20,483 nucleotides of DNA from contig CAKOWP010000020.1 in NCBI GenBank assembly GCA_934122385.1, positions 1-20,483 on the forward strand, given 5' to 3'. This DNA comes from an uncultured Clostridia bacterium (GTDB lineage Bacteria; Bacillota; Clostridia; TANB77; CAG-508). Within the stretch, counting starts at the first letter, position 1. The number at the start of each line of letters is the position of its first letter. A program made the translations under genes and the position numbers. Shown in pieces: positions 1 to 6,515 of this stretch. Below the pieces are notes generated by a model. It had not been told where the DNA came from. It saw only the letters and a program-made list of their open reading frames with translations, and did not search any database.

Positions 1-60
1 GCCCGGACTTTCCTCTCGTAGTTCCTTTCGGAAGTTACCAGCGACTATTCAATTTACTCT
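1..60 (-). ncRNA. rnpB: RNase P RNA (type A-like), 5' end only
   Basis: Read on the minus strand, the first bases of the window contain the universally conserved RNase P segment GAGGAAAGTCCGGGC (positions 15-1). It is preceded by a short hairpin with TTCCGAAAGGAA and by the AGTCGCTGG that typically opens the P1/P3 region. RNase P RNA is the catalytic RNA that matures tRNA 5' ends. Only about 60 nt of an expected 350-400 nt lie in the window; the rest continues beyond position 1. The transcription start is placed near 60 from the TATAAT at 72-67. The short P3-like arm and the GTCCGGGC form favour the ancestral type A over Bacillus type B. Confidence 0.88.
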
Positions 61-66
61 TTGAAA

Positions 67-95
67 ATTATATCACATATTTTCTAATTCTTCCA
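67..95 (-). promoter_or_regulatory. putative promoter of rnpB
   Basis: A perfect -10 box TATAAT (72-67) starts one base after the TGA stop of the upstream protein gene. Seventeen bases upstream is a poor -35 (TGGAAG, 95-90) lying inside that gene's last codons. The distance to the start of conserved RNase P sequence is right. Only the -10 is convincing. Confidence 0.5.
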
Positions 96-1029
96 GTAAA
101 TTTTTATATTTTATCAAAAAAATATCTTTTTCCTTTAACTCAATTGCTCCCTGTAACTCTTTTAACATAATATATGCCTTATTTATATTATATTTATTTT
201 TTTGTATTTCGGAACTTTCAGCCAATTTTGAAAACTCCTGTAATGCATCATTTGCATAATCAGAAATATTTTCCCAATCCTCTTCATCTAGAATACTATA
301 CGCCATAAAAATATCATTCTTTGTTTTGATAACTACCTTTTCCTTTTCGTCGTCTGTACATTCTTCAACAAACTTTGGCAAATAACCATATAAACTAGAC
401 AATTCTTTTAATGTATCTTTTTTATTTTCATCATTTATTGCTTTTGTTAATTTATCAAACTCTCTATTAAAATTTGATATTTCTTCTTTGTTTATATTTG
501 TTTTATATAGATCTAAAATCACAGGATATAATGATGTGTACATTTTTTCGGTTTCGTTCTTTATTTGTTTCCAATTTACTTCAGTGTCTCTTGTTAGTAT
601 TCCTTTTTCTTCTATATTATATTTTTTTTTATTTTCTTGCACATTTTCATTGCTCTTTTCTGACGAACCTGAAGAGCCATTTTTTTTTGAATCTCCGCTT
701 TTCTGAGAACTATCATCCTTTTTTGAGTTTCCATCTTCTGCAGGACTATCTTCTGACTTTTTCCCAGTTGTGTCTTCTTTATTTGTTTCTGTTGTATTCT
801 CTTCTTCTTTTGGTTCTGTAACTGAAATTGTATAATTTTCAAATTTGATATTATTTATTTCATTAAATAAATCAGTAAATTTGTTATCAAAATACTTTAT
901 TGAGCTTAATGATTTTTCTTGTATTTTCTCTTGTGACTCGTCTTTCCCTGATACCTTATACACTAAAAAAATTGATAATAAAATTAATAATATTATGAAT
1001 ATAAATGCAATTCTTGCGTATTTCTTCAA
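73..1029 (-). CDS. membrane-anchored protein of unknown function
   Basis: I do not recognise a named family. The protein has one hydrophobic N-terminal segment (about residues 8-28, signal anchor), then a low-complexity Ser/Lys/Asp/Glu/Asn linker (about 75-135) like a cell-wall-spanning spacer, then a roughly 185-residue charged, probably helical extracytoplasmic domain. The longest reading frame starts at a TTG at 1035, but that codon is only one base from the AGGAGG (1042-1037). The next in-frame TTG (1029) is seven bases from it and is the better start, giving about 318 residues. It lies directly upstream of rnpB on the same strand, which has its own promoter. The domain is consistent with a surface protein; function unknown. 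Confidence 0.8.
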   Translation of the reverse strand: MKKYARIAFIFIILLILLSIFLVYKVSGKDESQEKIQEKSLSSIKYFDNKFTDLFNEINNIKFENYTISVTEPKEEENTTETNKEDTTGKKSEDSPAEDGNSKKDDSSQKSGDSKKNGSSGSSEKSNENVQENKKKYNIEEKGILTRDTEVNWKQIKNETEKMYTSLYPVILDLYKTNINKEEISNFNREFDKLTKAINDENKKDTLKELSSLYGYLPKFVEECTDDEKEKVVIKTKNDIFMAYSILDEEDWENISDYANDALQEFSKLAESSEIQKNKYNINKAYIMLKELQGAIELKEKDIFLIKYKNLLEELENM

Positions 1030-1353
1030 ATTCAAACCTCCTATTATGTTTTATTTTAGAAAACAATTTTTAAATATTTAAAATTTATTTATACTAAATT
1101 ATAATTTTTATTGATTTAAATGTTATTTTTATTATTTGCTTTTTTTTATAAAGTATTCCAAATTATGTTTCTTTTTGTTTTATTGCACATTTTCATTGTT
1201 CTTTTCTGAATACCTAAAGTATTCCAAATGAACTTTAAATGTATATTTTTTTTGATAAATAATATACTAAATTAATAGAGTATATTTTTTTCTATTTATT
1301 GTTCAAATTGGCTAATGCAAAGTTTAAAATACATAAAAGGAGTTATTGGATTT
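1030..1353. other. AT-rich intergenic region between divergent genes
   Basis: 324 bp without a gene. It holds the ribosome binding sites of both flanking genes, two 14-bp direct repeats (1150-1163 and 1216-1229) and, between them, a 27-bp near-copy (1183-1209) of a piece of the leftward gene (637-663). It also holds a small hairpin, AATATACT/AGTATATT (1261-1268, 1279-1286), followed by a T run. No clear -35/-10 pair could be assigned to either gene. Confidence 0.6.
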
Positions 1354-1632
1354 ATGGTTTCGGTTAATTTATATAGTGAAAAATCTGAAGAGATAGAAAA
1401 TTTTTTGAGTTTATTTTATAATTCTACTTTTAATATGAATAATGTTTTGAATTGGGAACACAAATATGAGAATCCAATTGAAATGGCAGAAATTATTGGT
1501 GCATTTGTTGATAATATTGAAAGATTTGAAATCATGATGTGGATATCTTTGGATAAAGGTGTTTATATCCATGTTACTGAAGATAATGCTAATAGTTTAA
1601 TTAAGTATCTTTATGAAAGATATCCATATTAA
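1354..1632 (+). CDS. small conserved protein of unknown function
   Basis: A 92-residue soluble protein beginning MVSVNLYSEK and ending in LYERYPY. From memory, similar short proteins are widespread in Clostridia as hypotheticals; no function is known to me. The frame is open from an ATG at 1315, but the only good ribosome binding site (AAAGGAG, 1336-1342) lies before the ATG at 1354, so that start is chosen. It has no membrane segment and no cysteine motif. Predicted mixed alpha/beta, with many acidic residues. It is convergent with the pilin-like gene, the two stop codons being two bases apart. It is one of only three plus-strand genes here. Confidence 0.78.
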   Translation: MVSVNLYSEKSEEIENFLSLFYNSTFNMNNVLNWEHKYENPIEMAEIIGAFVDNIERFEIMMWISLDKGVYIHVTEDNANSLIKYLYERYPY

Positions 1633-1634
1633 TC

Positions 1635-2204
1635 TTATTCACTAATATATGTCATTGAAAGTCTTATTTCTTTTCCTTGATTTACTGTAAGCCCTGACCA
1701 ATAATTATACATTTTTCCATCTTTATCTATTAATATATTTATTTTTTGAGCATTTTCATCTGTTACTACAAAATACATTTCACTTACTGGTCTAGGTAAG
1801 TTTTCCAAATATAAATATTTTCCATTATTACTTGTACTTGATAATGTTATTGTTCCTGTTATTGTAGCAACATTACCATATTGTGCCAGCGTTAATTTTG
1901 ATTTTTCTGCATCAACATTTTCTTCATTAAATTTAAAATTTTTTTTATATTCCAAAGAAATCTCTTGAGAATTTCTTGAACCTTGTTTAACAATTTCATC
2001 TATTTTATTTTCATAATCACCTAATATTACATTTTCTTCTTTCTGTGCATTTTCACTTTTTTGTTTTGCTTGATTTGCCTTATCAAATAATCCTACATGT
2101 TTTAAAGTGGCAATTGAAATCCCTGCTAATATCAATAAAATAATAATTGTTATTATTAATGCAATAAGTGTTATACCTTTTTTATTTTCTAAAAATTTTT
2201 TCAT
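1635..2204 (-). CDS. type IV pilin-like protein with N-methylation motif
   Basis: A 189-residue protein with a class III prepilin leader: KKG at 8-10 followed by ITLIALIITIIILLILAG, i.e. a G cleaved by prepilin peptidase before a hydrophobic assembly helix. Glu5 of canonical pilins is replaced by Ala, a variant common in clostridial pilin-like proteins. Residues 36-75 are a charged amphipathic helix. The C-terminal part (about 100-189) is beta-rich, with ATITGTITL, LENLPRPVSEMYFVV and a closing RLSMTYI strand. This resembles the terminal domain of phage tail fibres. No pilus assembly genes are nearby, so it may be an accessory or surface-displayed pilin. An AAGGGG sits 7 bases before the ATG. 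Confidence 0.82.
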   Translation of the reverse strand: MKKFLENKKGITLIALIITIIILLILAGISIATLKHVGLFDKANQAKQKSENAQKEENVILGDYENKIDEIVKQGSRNSQEISLEYKKNFKFNEENVDAEKSKLTLAQYGNVATITGTITLSSTSNNGKYLYLENLPRPVSEMYFVVTDENAQKINILIDKDGKMYNYWSGLTVNQGKEIRLSMTYISE

Positions 2205-2279
2205 TAGTTTTCCCCTTTTCTTTTATAATGTTTATTTAAATTTTATCAATATAATAAAATAATTTATCTATTATTGTTA

Positions 2280-2310
2280 TGATTATACATAATTATTTAT
2301 GTATAATCAA
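2280..2310 (-). promoter_or_regulatory. palindromic promoter/operator of the pilin-like gene
   Basis: TTGATT (2310-2305), a 17-base spacer and TATAAT (2287-2282) form a good sigma-A promoter facing the gene that starts at 2204. A perfect 13-bp inverted repeat (2280-2292 and 2297-2309, 4-base loop TTAT) covers the whole -35 to -10 interval, so a dimeric repressor could bind there. The palindrome also places a TATAAT on the plus strand, where no gene follows. Confidence 0.55.
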
Positions 2311-2371
2311 GAATTTTTACTTCATTTATAAAATTGTAATATTCTTGTAATACTAATGTAATATAATTAAA

Positions 2372-2414
2372 AATAGATGACGTAAAAACTTTCAAAGTTT
2401 TTACGTCATCTATT
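2372..2414 (-). terminator. rho-independent terminator after the zinc-ribbon gene
   Basis: A perfect 20-bp inverted repeat (2372-2391 and 2395-2414, loop TCA on plus) starts four bases after the TAA of the zinc-ribbon gene and is followed on the minus strand by a T-rich run. It contains GATGACGTAAAAAC. It separates this gene from the pilin-like gene, which has its own promoter. Confidence 0.72.
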
Positions 2415-2418
2415 ACAT

Positions 2419-2991
2419 TTACTCTTCTTCACTAATATGTTCAACAGTTTTATCATCTTCTAATTTTGGATCAGACTCTACTGTTATAGTTTCTTCCAAA
2501 TTTGACTTTTCTTCATTTTCTGTTTGTTGACTTTCCTCAGATTCATTATCAACAACATCATTCCCATCAAACGGATTATTACTTTTTTCTATTACTTCAA
2601 CTTCTTTAGCTGTTTCTTCTTTTACTTCTTCTTGTTTTGCACCACATTTAGGGCAGAATTTTACATCTTTTTCTATTTCAGCAAAGCAACTTGAACATTG
2701 TTTTTTATCTTTTAACTCTAGACATTGCTTTAAATTTGAATCAATTTCATCACTTAAAACATCAATTTTTGTACATTTTTCTTCAATCTCTTTTTCGATG
2801 TCATATTCACCGTTTCTTGTATGCTTTTGGTAAACCGTTTCACCTATTTCTTTGTATATGTCATTTATTTGTGATTTTAAATCAGATATTTTCATTCTTA
2901 ATTTAGCTTCTTTTGCTAATTTTCCAGTTTTATCTGCCGTAACTTTGTATGCTTCACTTGCTTTCTTCCCTATTTTATCAAAAAATTCCAT
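2419..2991 (-). CDS. zinc-ribbon protein with coiled N-terminus and acidic tail
   Basis: A 190-residue cytoplasmic protein. Residues 1-95 are Lys/Glu-rich helices (MEFFDKIGKKASEAYK...) that look like a coiled coil. Residues 99-116 form a zinc ribbon, C99-SSC and C113-PKC, of the YfgJ/zinc-ribbon type. The last 70 residues are strongly acidic and probably disordered. There is no signal peptide. A strong GGAGGA precedes the ATG. Such proteins are commonly listed in Clostridia as zinc-ribbon domain proteins; the partner or function is unknown. It has its own terminator downstream and a 186-bp gap upstream, so it is probably monocistronic. Confidence 0.8.
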   Translation of the reverse strand: MEFFDKIGKKASEAYKVTADKTGKLAKEAKLRMKISDLKSQINDIYKEIGETVYQKHTRNGEYDIEKEIEEKCTKIDVLSDEIDSNLKQCLELKDKKQCSSCFAEIEKDVKFCPKCGAKQEEVKEETAKEVEVIEKSNNPFDGNDVVDNESEESQQTENEEKSNLEETITVESDPKLEDDKTVEHISEEE

Positions 2992-3177
2992 TTCTATTCC
3001 TCCATTCAGTCATCAAACTCTAGATACACTTTATAATATTGATTTTTATACAAATCAGTACTTTTTATATTTTATTTTTATATTTCAAAATTTGATAACT
3101 TTTTTATAAATATTATTTCATTTTTTTAAAATTTTATTCTTAAATTTATTTATATATTAATTTCAATTTTATAATTT

Positions 3178-4158
3178 TTATTCCGTTTTTCTGTCACGTG
3201 TCATTAAGCTTTTAACAGCTTCTTGTGGGTCAAGGTTTTCGTATAAAGCTTTATAAACTGTTTCGACTATCGGCATTTCAATATTATGTATTTTTCCAAG
3301 TTCATATGCAACTTCAATATTATCAACACTTTCAATTACCATACCAACTTCTTTTTTTGTCTCTTCAAGTGATTTTCCTTGTCCTATTAAATAACCAGCT
3401 TTTCTATTTCTACTATGTTCACTTAAACAAGTTACTATCAAATCTCCAAGGCCACTTAAACCATAAAATGTCTCTTCTTTTCCTCCAAGTTCAACACCTA
3501 AACGCACAATTTCTTTTAACCCTCTAGTTATTAATGCTGCAAAGCTATTATCTCCTAAACCAATTCCTGCGGCTGCACCTGAGCAAAATGCAATTATATT
3601 CTTTAATGCTCCACCAAGTTCTACACCTTTTACATCATTTGATGTATATATTCTCATTTTTTCTGACATAAATGCGTCTTGTACCATTTTTAATATATTT
3701 TGATGTTTTGATGCAATTACTAGTGCTGTTGGTACTGCAATTGAAACTTCTTCTGCGTGACTAGGTCCAGATAATGCACCGACTTTTGCTGTTGGCATTT
3801 CTTCTAAAATAACTTCGTCCAATGTTTCTAATGTTTCTTTTTCAAATCCTTTTGAACATATTATTACTGGTTTATTTCCTACATATTCTTTATATTGTCT
3901 AAATGTACTTCTTGTAAATTTTGATGGTGTAACATGTAAAATCATTTTGCTATTTTTAATTACTTCCTCAAAATCTGTTGAGCATATAATATTTTCTGGC
4001 AATTCAACACCAGGCAAAAATTTACATTTTCTTTCATTGTTTATTAAATCTCTTTCTTCTTCCATAAAAGACCATATTTTAACATTGTTTCCTACACTTG
4101 CCAAATGTACAGCCAAGGCAACTCCCCAGCTTCCACTTCCAATTATTGCAATATTCAT
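3178..4158 (-). CDS. gpsA: glycerol-3-phosphate dehydrogenase [NAD(P)+]
   Basis: Reduces dihydroxyacetone phosphate to sn-glycerol 3-phosphate, the backbone precursor that PlsY, encoded just upstream, acylates. The 326-residue length is normal for the family. Visible features are the Rossmann loop IIGSGSWG at residues 5-12, the GPSHAEE motif at 131-137, the catalytic lysine in GALKN (K186), GDNSFAALITRG around 202-213 and SGLGDL near 235-240. An AAAGGTGA ribosome binding site lies a little far (about 12 bases) from the ATG. It is last in the order der-plsY-gpsA. The gap separating it from plsY is filled by a large inverted-repeat element, which could weaken co-transcription. Confidence 0.97.
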   Translation of the reverse strand: MNIAIIGSGSWGVALAVHLASVGNNVKIWSFMEEERDLINNERKCKFLPGVELPENIICSTDFEEVIKNSKMILHVTPSKFTRSTFRQYKEYVGNKPVIICSKGFEKETLETLDEVILEEMPTAKVGALSGPSHAEEVSIAVPTALVIASKHQNILKMVQDAFMSEKMRIYTSNDVKGVELGGALKNIIAFCSGAAAGIGLGDNSFAALITRGLKEIVRLGVELGGKEETFYGLSGLGDLIVTCLSEHSRNRKAGYLIGQGKSLEETKKEVGMVIESVDNIEVAYELGKIHNIEMPIVETVYKALYENLDPQEAVKSLMTRDRKTE

Positions 4159-4194
4159 AGATTTTTCATCTCACCTTTCTCTTTCATCTTGTTT

Positions 4195-4367
4195 TTTTCA
4201 ACCAATGGAACCAATTTGAACCAATGGGGACGTTCTTAAATTGGTTGAAATAATAAATATAAAATACTATTTTAATATAATTAATAATTTTCAACCAATT
4301 TAAGAACGTCCCCATTGGTTCACTTAAGAACGTCCCCATTGGTTCACTTAAGAACGTCCCCATTGTT
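4195..4367. repeat. REPIN-like inverted repeat plus tandem repeats (element A)
   Basis: A 34-bp perfect inverted repeat (4217-4250 and 4289-4322) flanks a 38-bp AT-only-like spacer. The right arm continues into tandem 24-bp units: full copies at 4300-4323 and 4324-4347 and a partial copy at 4348-4365, each with AAGAACGTCCCCATTG. On the left, a shorter GAACCAAT-type repeat extends to about 4199. The array ends two bases from the plsY stop codon. The GC-rich core contrasts with its surroundings. The same core occurs at 5063-5093, 6464-6513 and 17486-17551. Confidence 0.9.
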
Positions 4368-5015
4368 TTATTTTGTATTTTTAAAACTTAATTTGTTTTC
4401 TGTTCCACTTAAAATTCTTTTAATATTACTTCTATGATTATATAAAACAATTATAGCTAATATTACACTATAAACAAAATAAACTCTACCACTTTTACCA
4501 TCTGTTAAAACAGTGTAATGTTGATTTATAAATAATGTTAAAACTGGAAACAATACTGCTGCAGCGCAAGAACCTAGTGATACCATTCTTGTTAATGCCA
4601 TTAAGACTACTGCAAATACTAAACAAATTAGTCCTATTTGCCAGTTACTCATAAGTAAAACTCCAAGTGATGTTGCTACACCCTTTCCACCTTTAAATCC
4701 AAAAAATATTGGAAATGTATGTCCTAAAACAACTGCAATTCCTGCTATTTGTAAAAGTAATTCTCTATCTAGATTTTTTGCAATATTTCCTACAATTATT
4801 GCAATTACTATAGAAACAACTCCCTTTAAAATATCACAAACTAATGTAATTACTGCTGCCTTTTTTCCAACTGAACGCAACATATTAGTTGTTCCTGCAT
4901 TTCCACTTCCTTTTTCTCTTACATCAAATCCTGCCATTTTTTTGCTTATTAATACTGAAAAATTTATGCTACCTATTAGGTATGCTATTATTGCTACTAT
5001 TATGTATACTGCCAT
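4368..5015 (-). CDS. plsY: acyl-phosphate:glycerol-3-phosphate acyltransferase
   Basis: Integral membrane enzyme that transfers an acyl group from acyl-phosphate to glycerol 3-phosphate, giving lysophosphatidic acid; the GpsA product is its substrate. The frame could start ten codons earlier, but MAVYIIVAII at 5015 is preceded by AAGAAGG (5030-5024) and matches the family's N-terminus, giving 215 residues. The family motifs are visible in order: GSINF at 15-19, GSGNAGTTN at 36-44, GHTFPIFFGFKGGKGVATS at 98-116 and YNHRSNIKRILSGTE near the C-terminus. There are about five membrane segments. It lies 78 bp after der, and repeat elements occupy the gaps on both sides. Confidence 0.96.
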   Translation of the reverse strand: MAVYIIVAIIAYLIGSINFSVLISKKMAGFDVREKGSGNAGTTNMLRSVGKKAAVITLVCDILKGVVSIVIAIIVGNIAKNLDRELLLQIAGIAVVLGHTFPIFFGFKGGKGVATSLGVLLMSNWQIGLICLVFAVVLMALTRMVSLGSCAAAVLFPVLTLFINQHYTVLTDGKSGRVYFVYSVILAIIVLYNHRSNIKRILSGTENKLSFKNTK

Positions 5016-5062
5016 TTTATTTACCTTCTTTCTTTTGAATATCAATGTCTTTTTAAAGACGA

Positions 5063-5093
5063 TGTCTCAAACAGAACCGTCCCCAATGCGACA
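5063..5093. repeat. 31-bp GGGACGGTTCT element (element B)
   Basis: A 31-bp unit bounded by TGTCTC and GCGACA, with the core CAGAACCGTCCCC. It matches element C (6483-6513) at 27 of 31 positions with no gap. It abuts the der stop codon directly (stop 5096-5094). A separate small hairpin, GTCTTT/AAAGAC (5047-5060), lies next to it toward plsY. Confidence 0.82.
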
Positions 5094-6419
5094 TTATTCC
5101 TTTTCTCCCTTTTCTCTAACAATAATTCTAACTGGTGTACCCTCAAGTCCAAATTCTTTTCTAATTTGATTAACCAAATATCTTTGATAAGAAAAATGGA
5201 ATAATTGTTTATTATTTACAAAAATAACAAATGTTGGTGGCTTTGTAGAAGCCTGTGTTCCATAATAGATTTTTAATCTTCTTCCCTTATCTGTTGGTGG
5301 TTGAACAATTGCTATTGCCTCATTTATTACTTGATTTAATACTGATGTTGATACTCTTAACGCATTTTGTTTTGCAACATTATTTATCATGTCAAATAAT
5401 TTATCAACTCTTTGTCCAGTTTTTGCAGATATAAAAATCATTGGTGCATATGATAAATATGATAATTTTTCATAAACTTCTTTTTTGTATTTTTCTAATG
5501 TTCCTGTTGTTTTTTCGTATTCATCCCATTTGTTTACAACAATTATAACACCTTTTCCAGCTTCATGAGCTTCACCTGCAATTTTTGCATCTTGGTCTGT
5601 TACACCATCATTTGCATCAATCATCATTAAACATACATCTGCTCTTTCAACTGCTAATAAACTTCTTTGAACACTATATTTTTCAATTGATTCATTTACT
5701 TTTGCTTTTTTTCTAATACCTGCTGTGTCTATCAAAACATATTTACCATGTTCATTTTCGAATGGTGAATCTATTGCATCTCTGGTTGTTCCTGCAATAT
5801 TACTTACAATTGTTCTTTTTTCTCCTAAAATTTTGTTTATTAAAGAAGATTTACCAACATTTGGTTTTCCTATTACAGCAACTTTGATAATTTCTTCATC
5901 ATCTTCTGAATCGTCTTTTTCTGGAAAATGTTCATATATTGCATCAAGCACATCACCTATTCCTAAAGCATTTGATGCTGATATAGGATATGGGTCACCT
6001 AATCCTAAATTATAAAATTCATATGCCTCTTGTCTGTCTTTTTCGTAATTATCTGCTTTGTTGCATACTAAAACAATTGGCTTTCCTGATTTTTTTAGCA
6101 TTAATGCAATTTCTCTATCTGCAGCTGTTACGCCTTGTCTAATATCTGTTAAAAAGATTATTACATCTGCCATTGATATTGCTAAATTTGCTTGTTCTCT
6201 CATTTGAGATAAAATGATATCCTCTGATTCTGGTTCGATACCACCTGTATCTACTAATGTGAATTTTCTTCCACGCCAATTTGTTTCTGCATATATTCTA
6301 TCTCTTGTTACTCCAGGTGTGTCTTGTACTATTGATATTCTACTTCCCACCAAATAGTTGAAAAATGTTGATTTTCCAACATTTGGTTTTCCTATTATTG
6401 CTACTATTGGTTTTGCCAT
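5094..6419 (-). CDS. der: ribosome biogenesis GTPase Der (EngA)
   Basis: Essential double-GTPase that acts in maturation of the 50S ribosomal subunit. The 441 residues have the full family architecture: the first G domain with GKPNVGKST (10-18), DTPGVTRD, DTGG and NKAD; a short acidic linker (EKDDSEDDEE); the second G domain with GKPNVGKSS, GTTRD, DTAGIRKKAKV and NKWD; then the C-terminal KH-like domain from about 350 with the conserved IYYGTQ and PPTFVIFVN. The GAGGGAAG ribosome binding site is 6 bases from the ATG. The gene order der-plsY-gpsA is typical of Clostridia. Nothing is missing or odd in the protein. Confidence 0.98.
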   Translation of the reverse strand: MAKPIVAIIGKPNVGKSTFFNYLVGSRISIVQDTPGVTRDRIYAETNWRGRKFTLVDTGGIEPESEDIILSQMREQANLAISMADVIIFLTDIRQGVTAADREIALMLKKSGKPIVLVCNKADNYEKDRQEAYEFYNLGLGDPYPISASNALGIGDVLDAIYEHFPEKDDSEDDEEIIKVAVIGKPNVGKSSLINKILGEKRTIVSNIAGTTRDAIDSPFENEHGKYVLIDTAGIRKKAKVNESIEKYSVQRSLLAVERADVCLMMIDANDGVTDQDAKIAGEAHEAGKGVIIVVNKWDEYEKTTGTLEKYKKEVYEKLSYLSYAPMIFISAKTGQRVDKLFDMINNVAKQNALRVSTSVLNQVINEAIAIVQPPTDKGRRLKIYYGTQASTKPPTFVIFVNNKQLFHFSYQRYLVNQIRKEFGLEGTPVRIIVREKGEKE

Positions 6420-6463
6420 TTTTCTTCCCTCGCTTTACTATCTAATTGTCCTTCAAAATTTTT

Positions 6464-6513
6464 ATGTCCCATTTGGAACCGATGTCCCAAACAGAACCGT
6501 CCCAAAAGAGACA
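6464..6513. repeat. GGGACGGTTCT element with 18-bp tandem unit (element C)
   Basis: Two imperfect 18-bp units beginning ATGTCCCA and ending GAACCG (6464-6481 and 6482-6499, 14 of 18 identical) run into TCCCAAAAGAGACA. The right 31 bp (6483-6513) is the counterpart of element B, again bounded by TGTC...GACA. It ends two bases before the TAA of the DUF2207 gene and fills about half of the gap to der. Confidence 0.82.
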
Positions 6514-6515
6514 TT

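Noticed and set aside
474..821. Plus-strand frame of 115 codons opposite the membrane protein gene
   Set aside because: It is the complement of a Lys/Glu/Ser-rich coding region, with Leu/Phe-heavy composition and no ribosome binding site.
1261..1290. Hairpin followed by Ts on the plus strand, considered as a terminator
   Set aside because: No plus-strand gene precedes it and the 8-bp stem is all but one A-T, so chance formation is likely.
4300..4365. 24-bp tandem repeats considered as a CRISPR array
   Set aside because: The units are directly adjacent without spacers and no cas gene is present.
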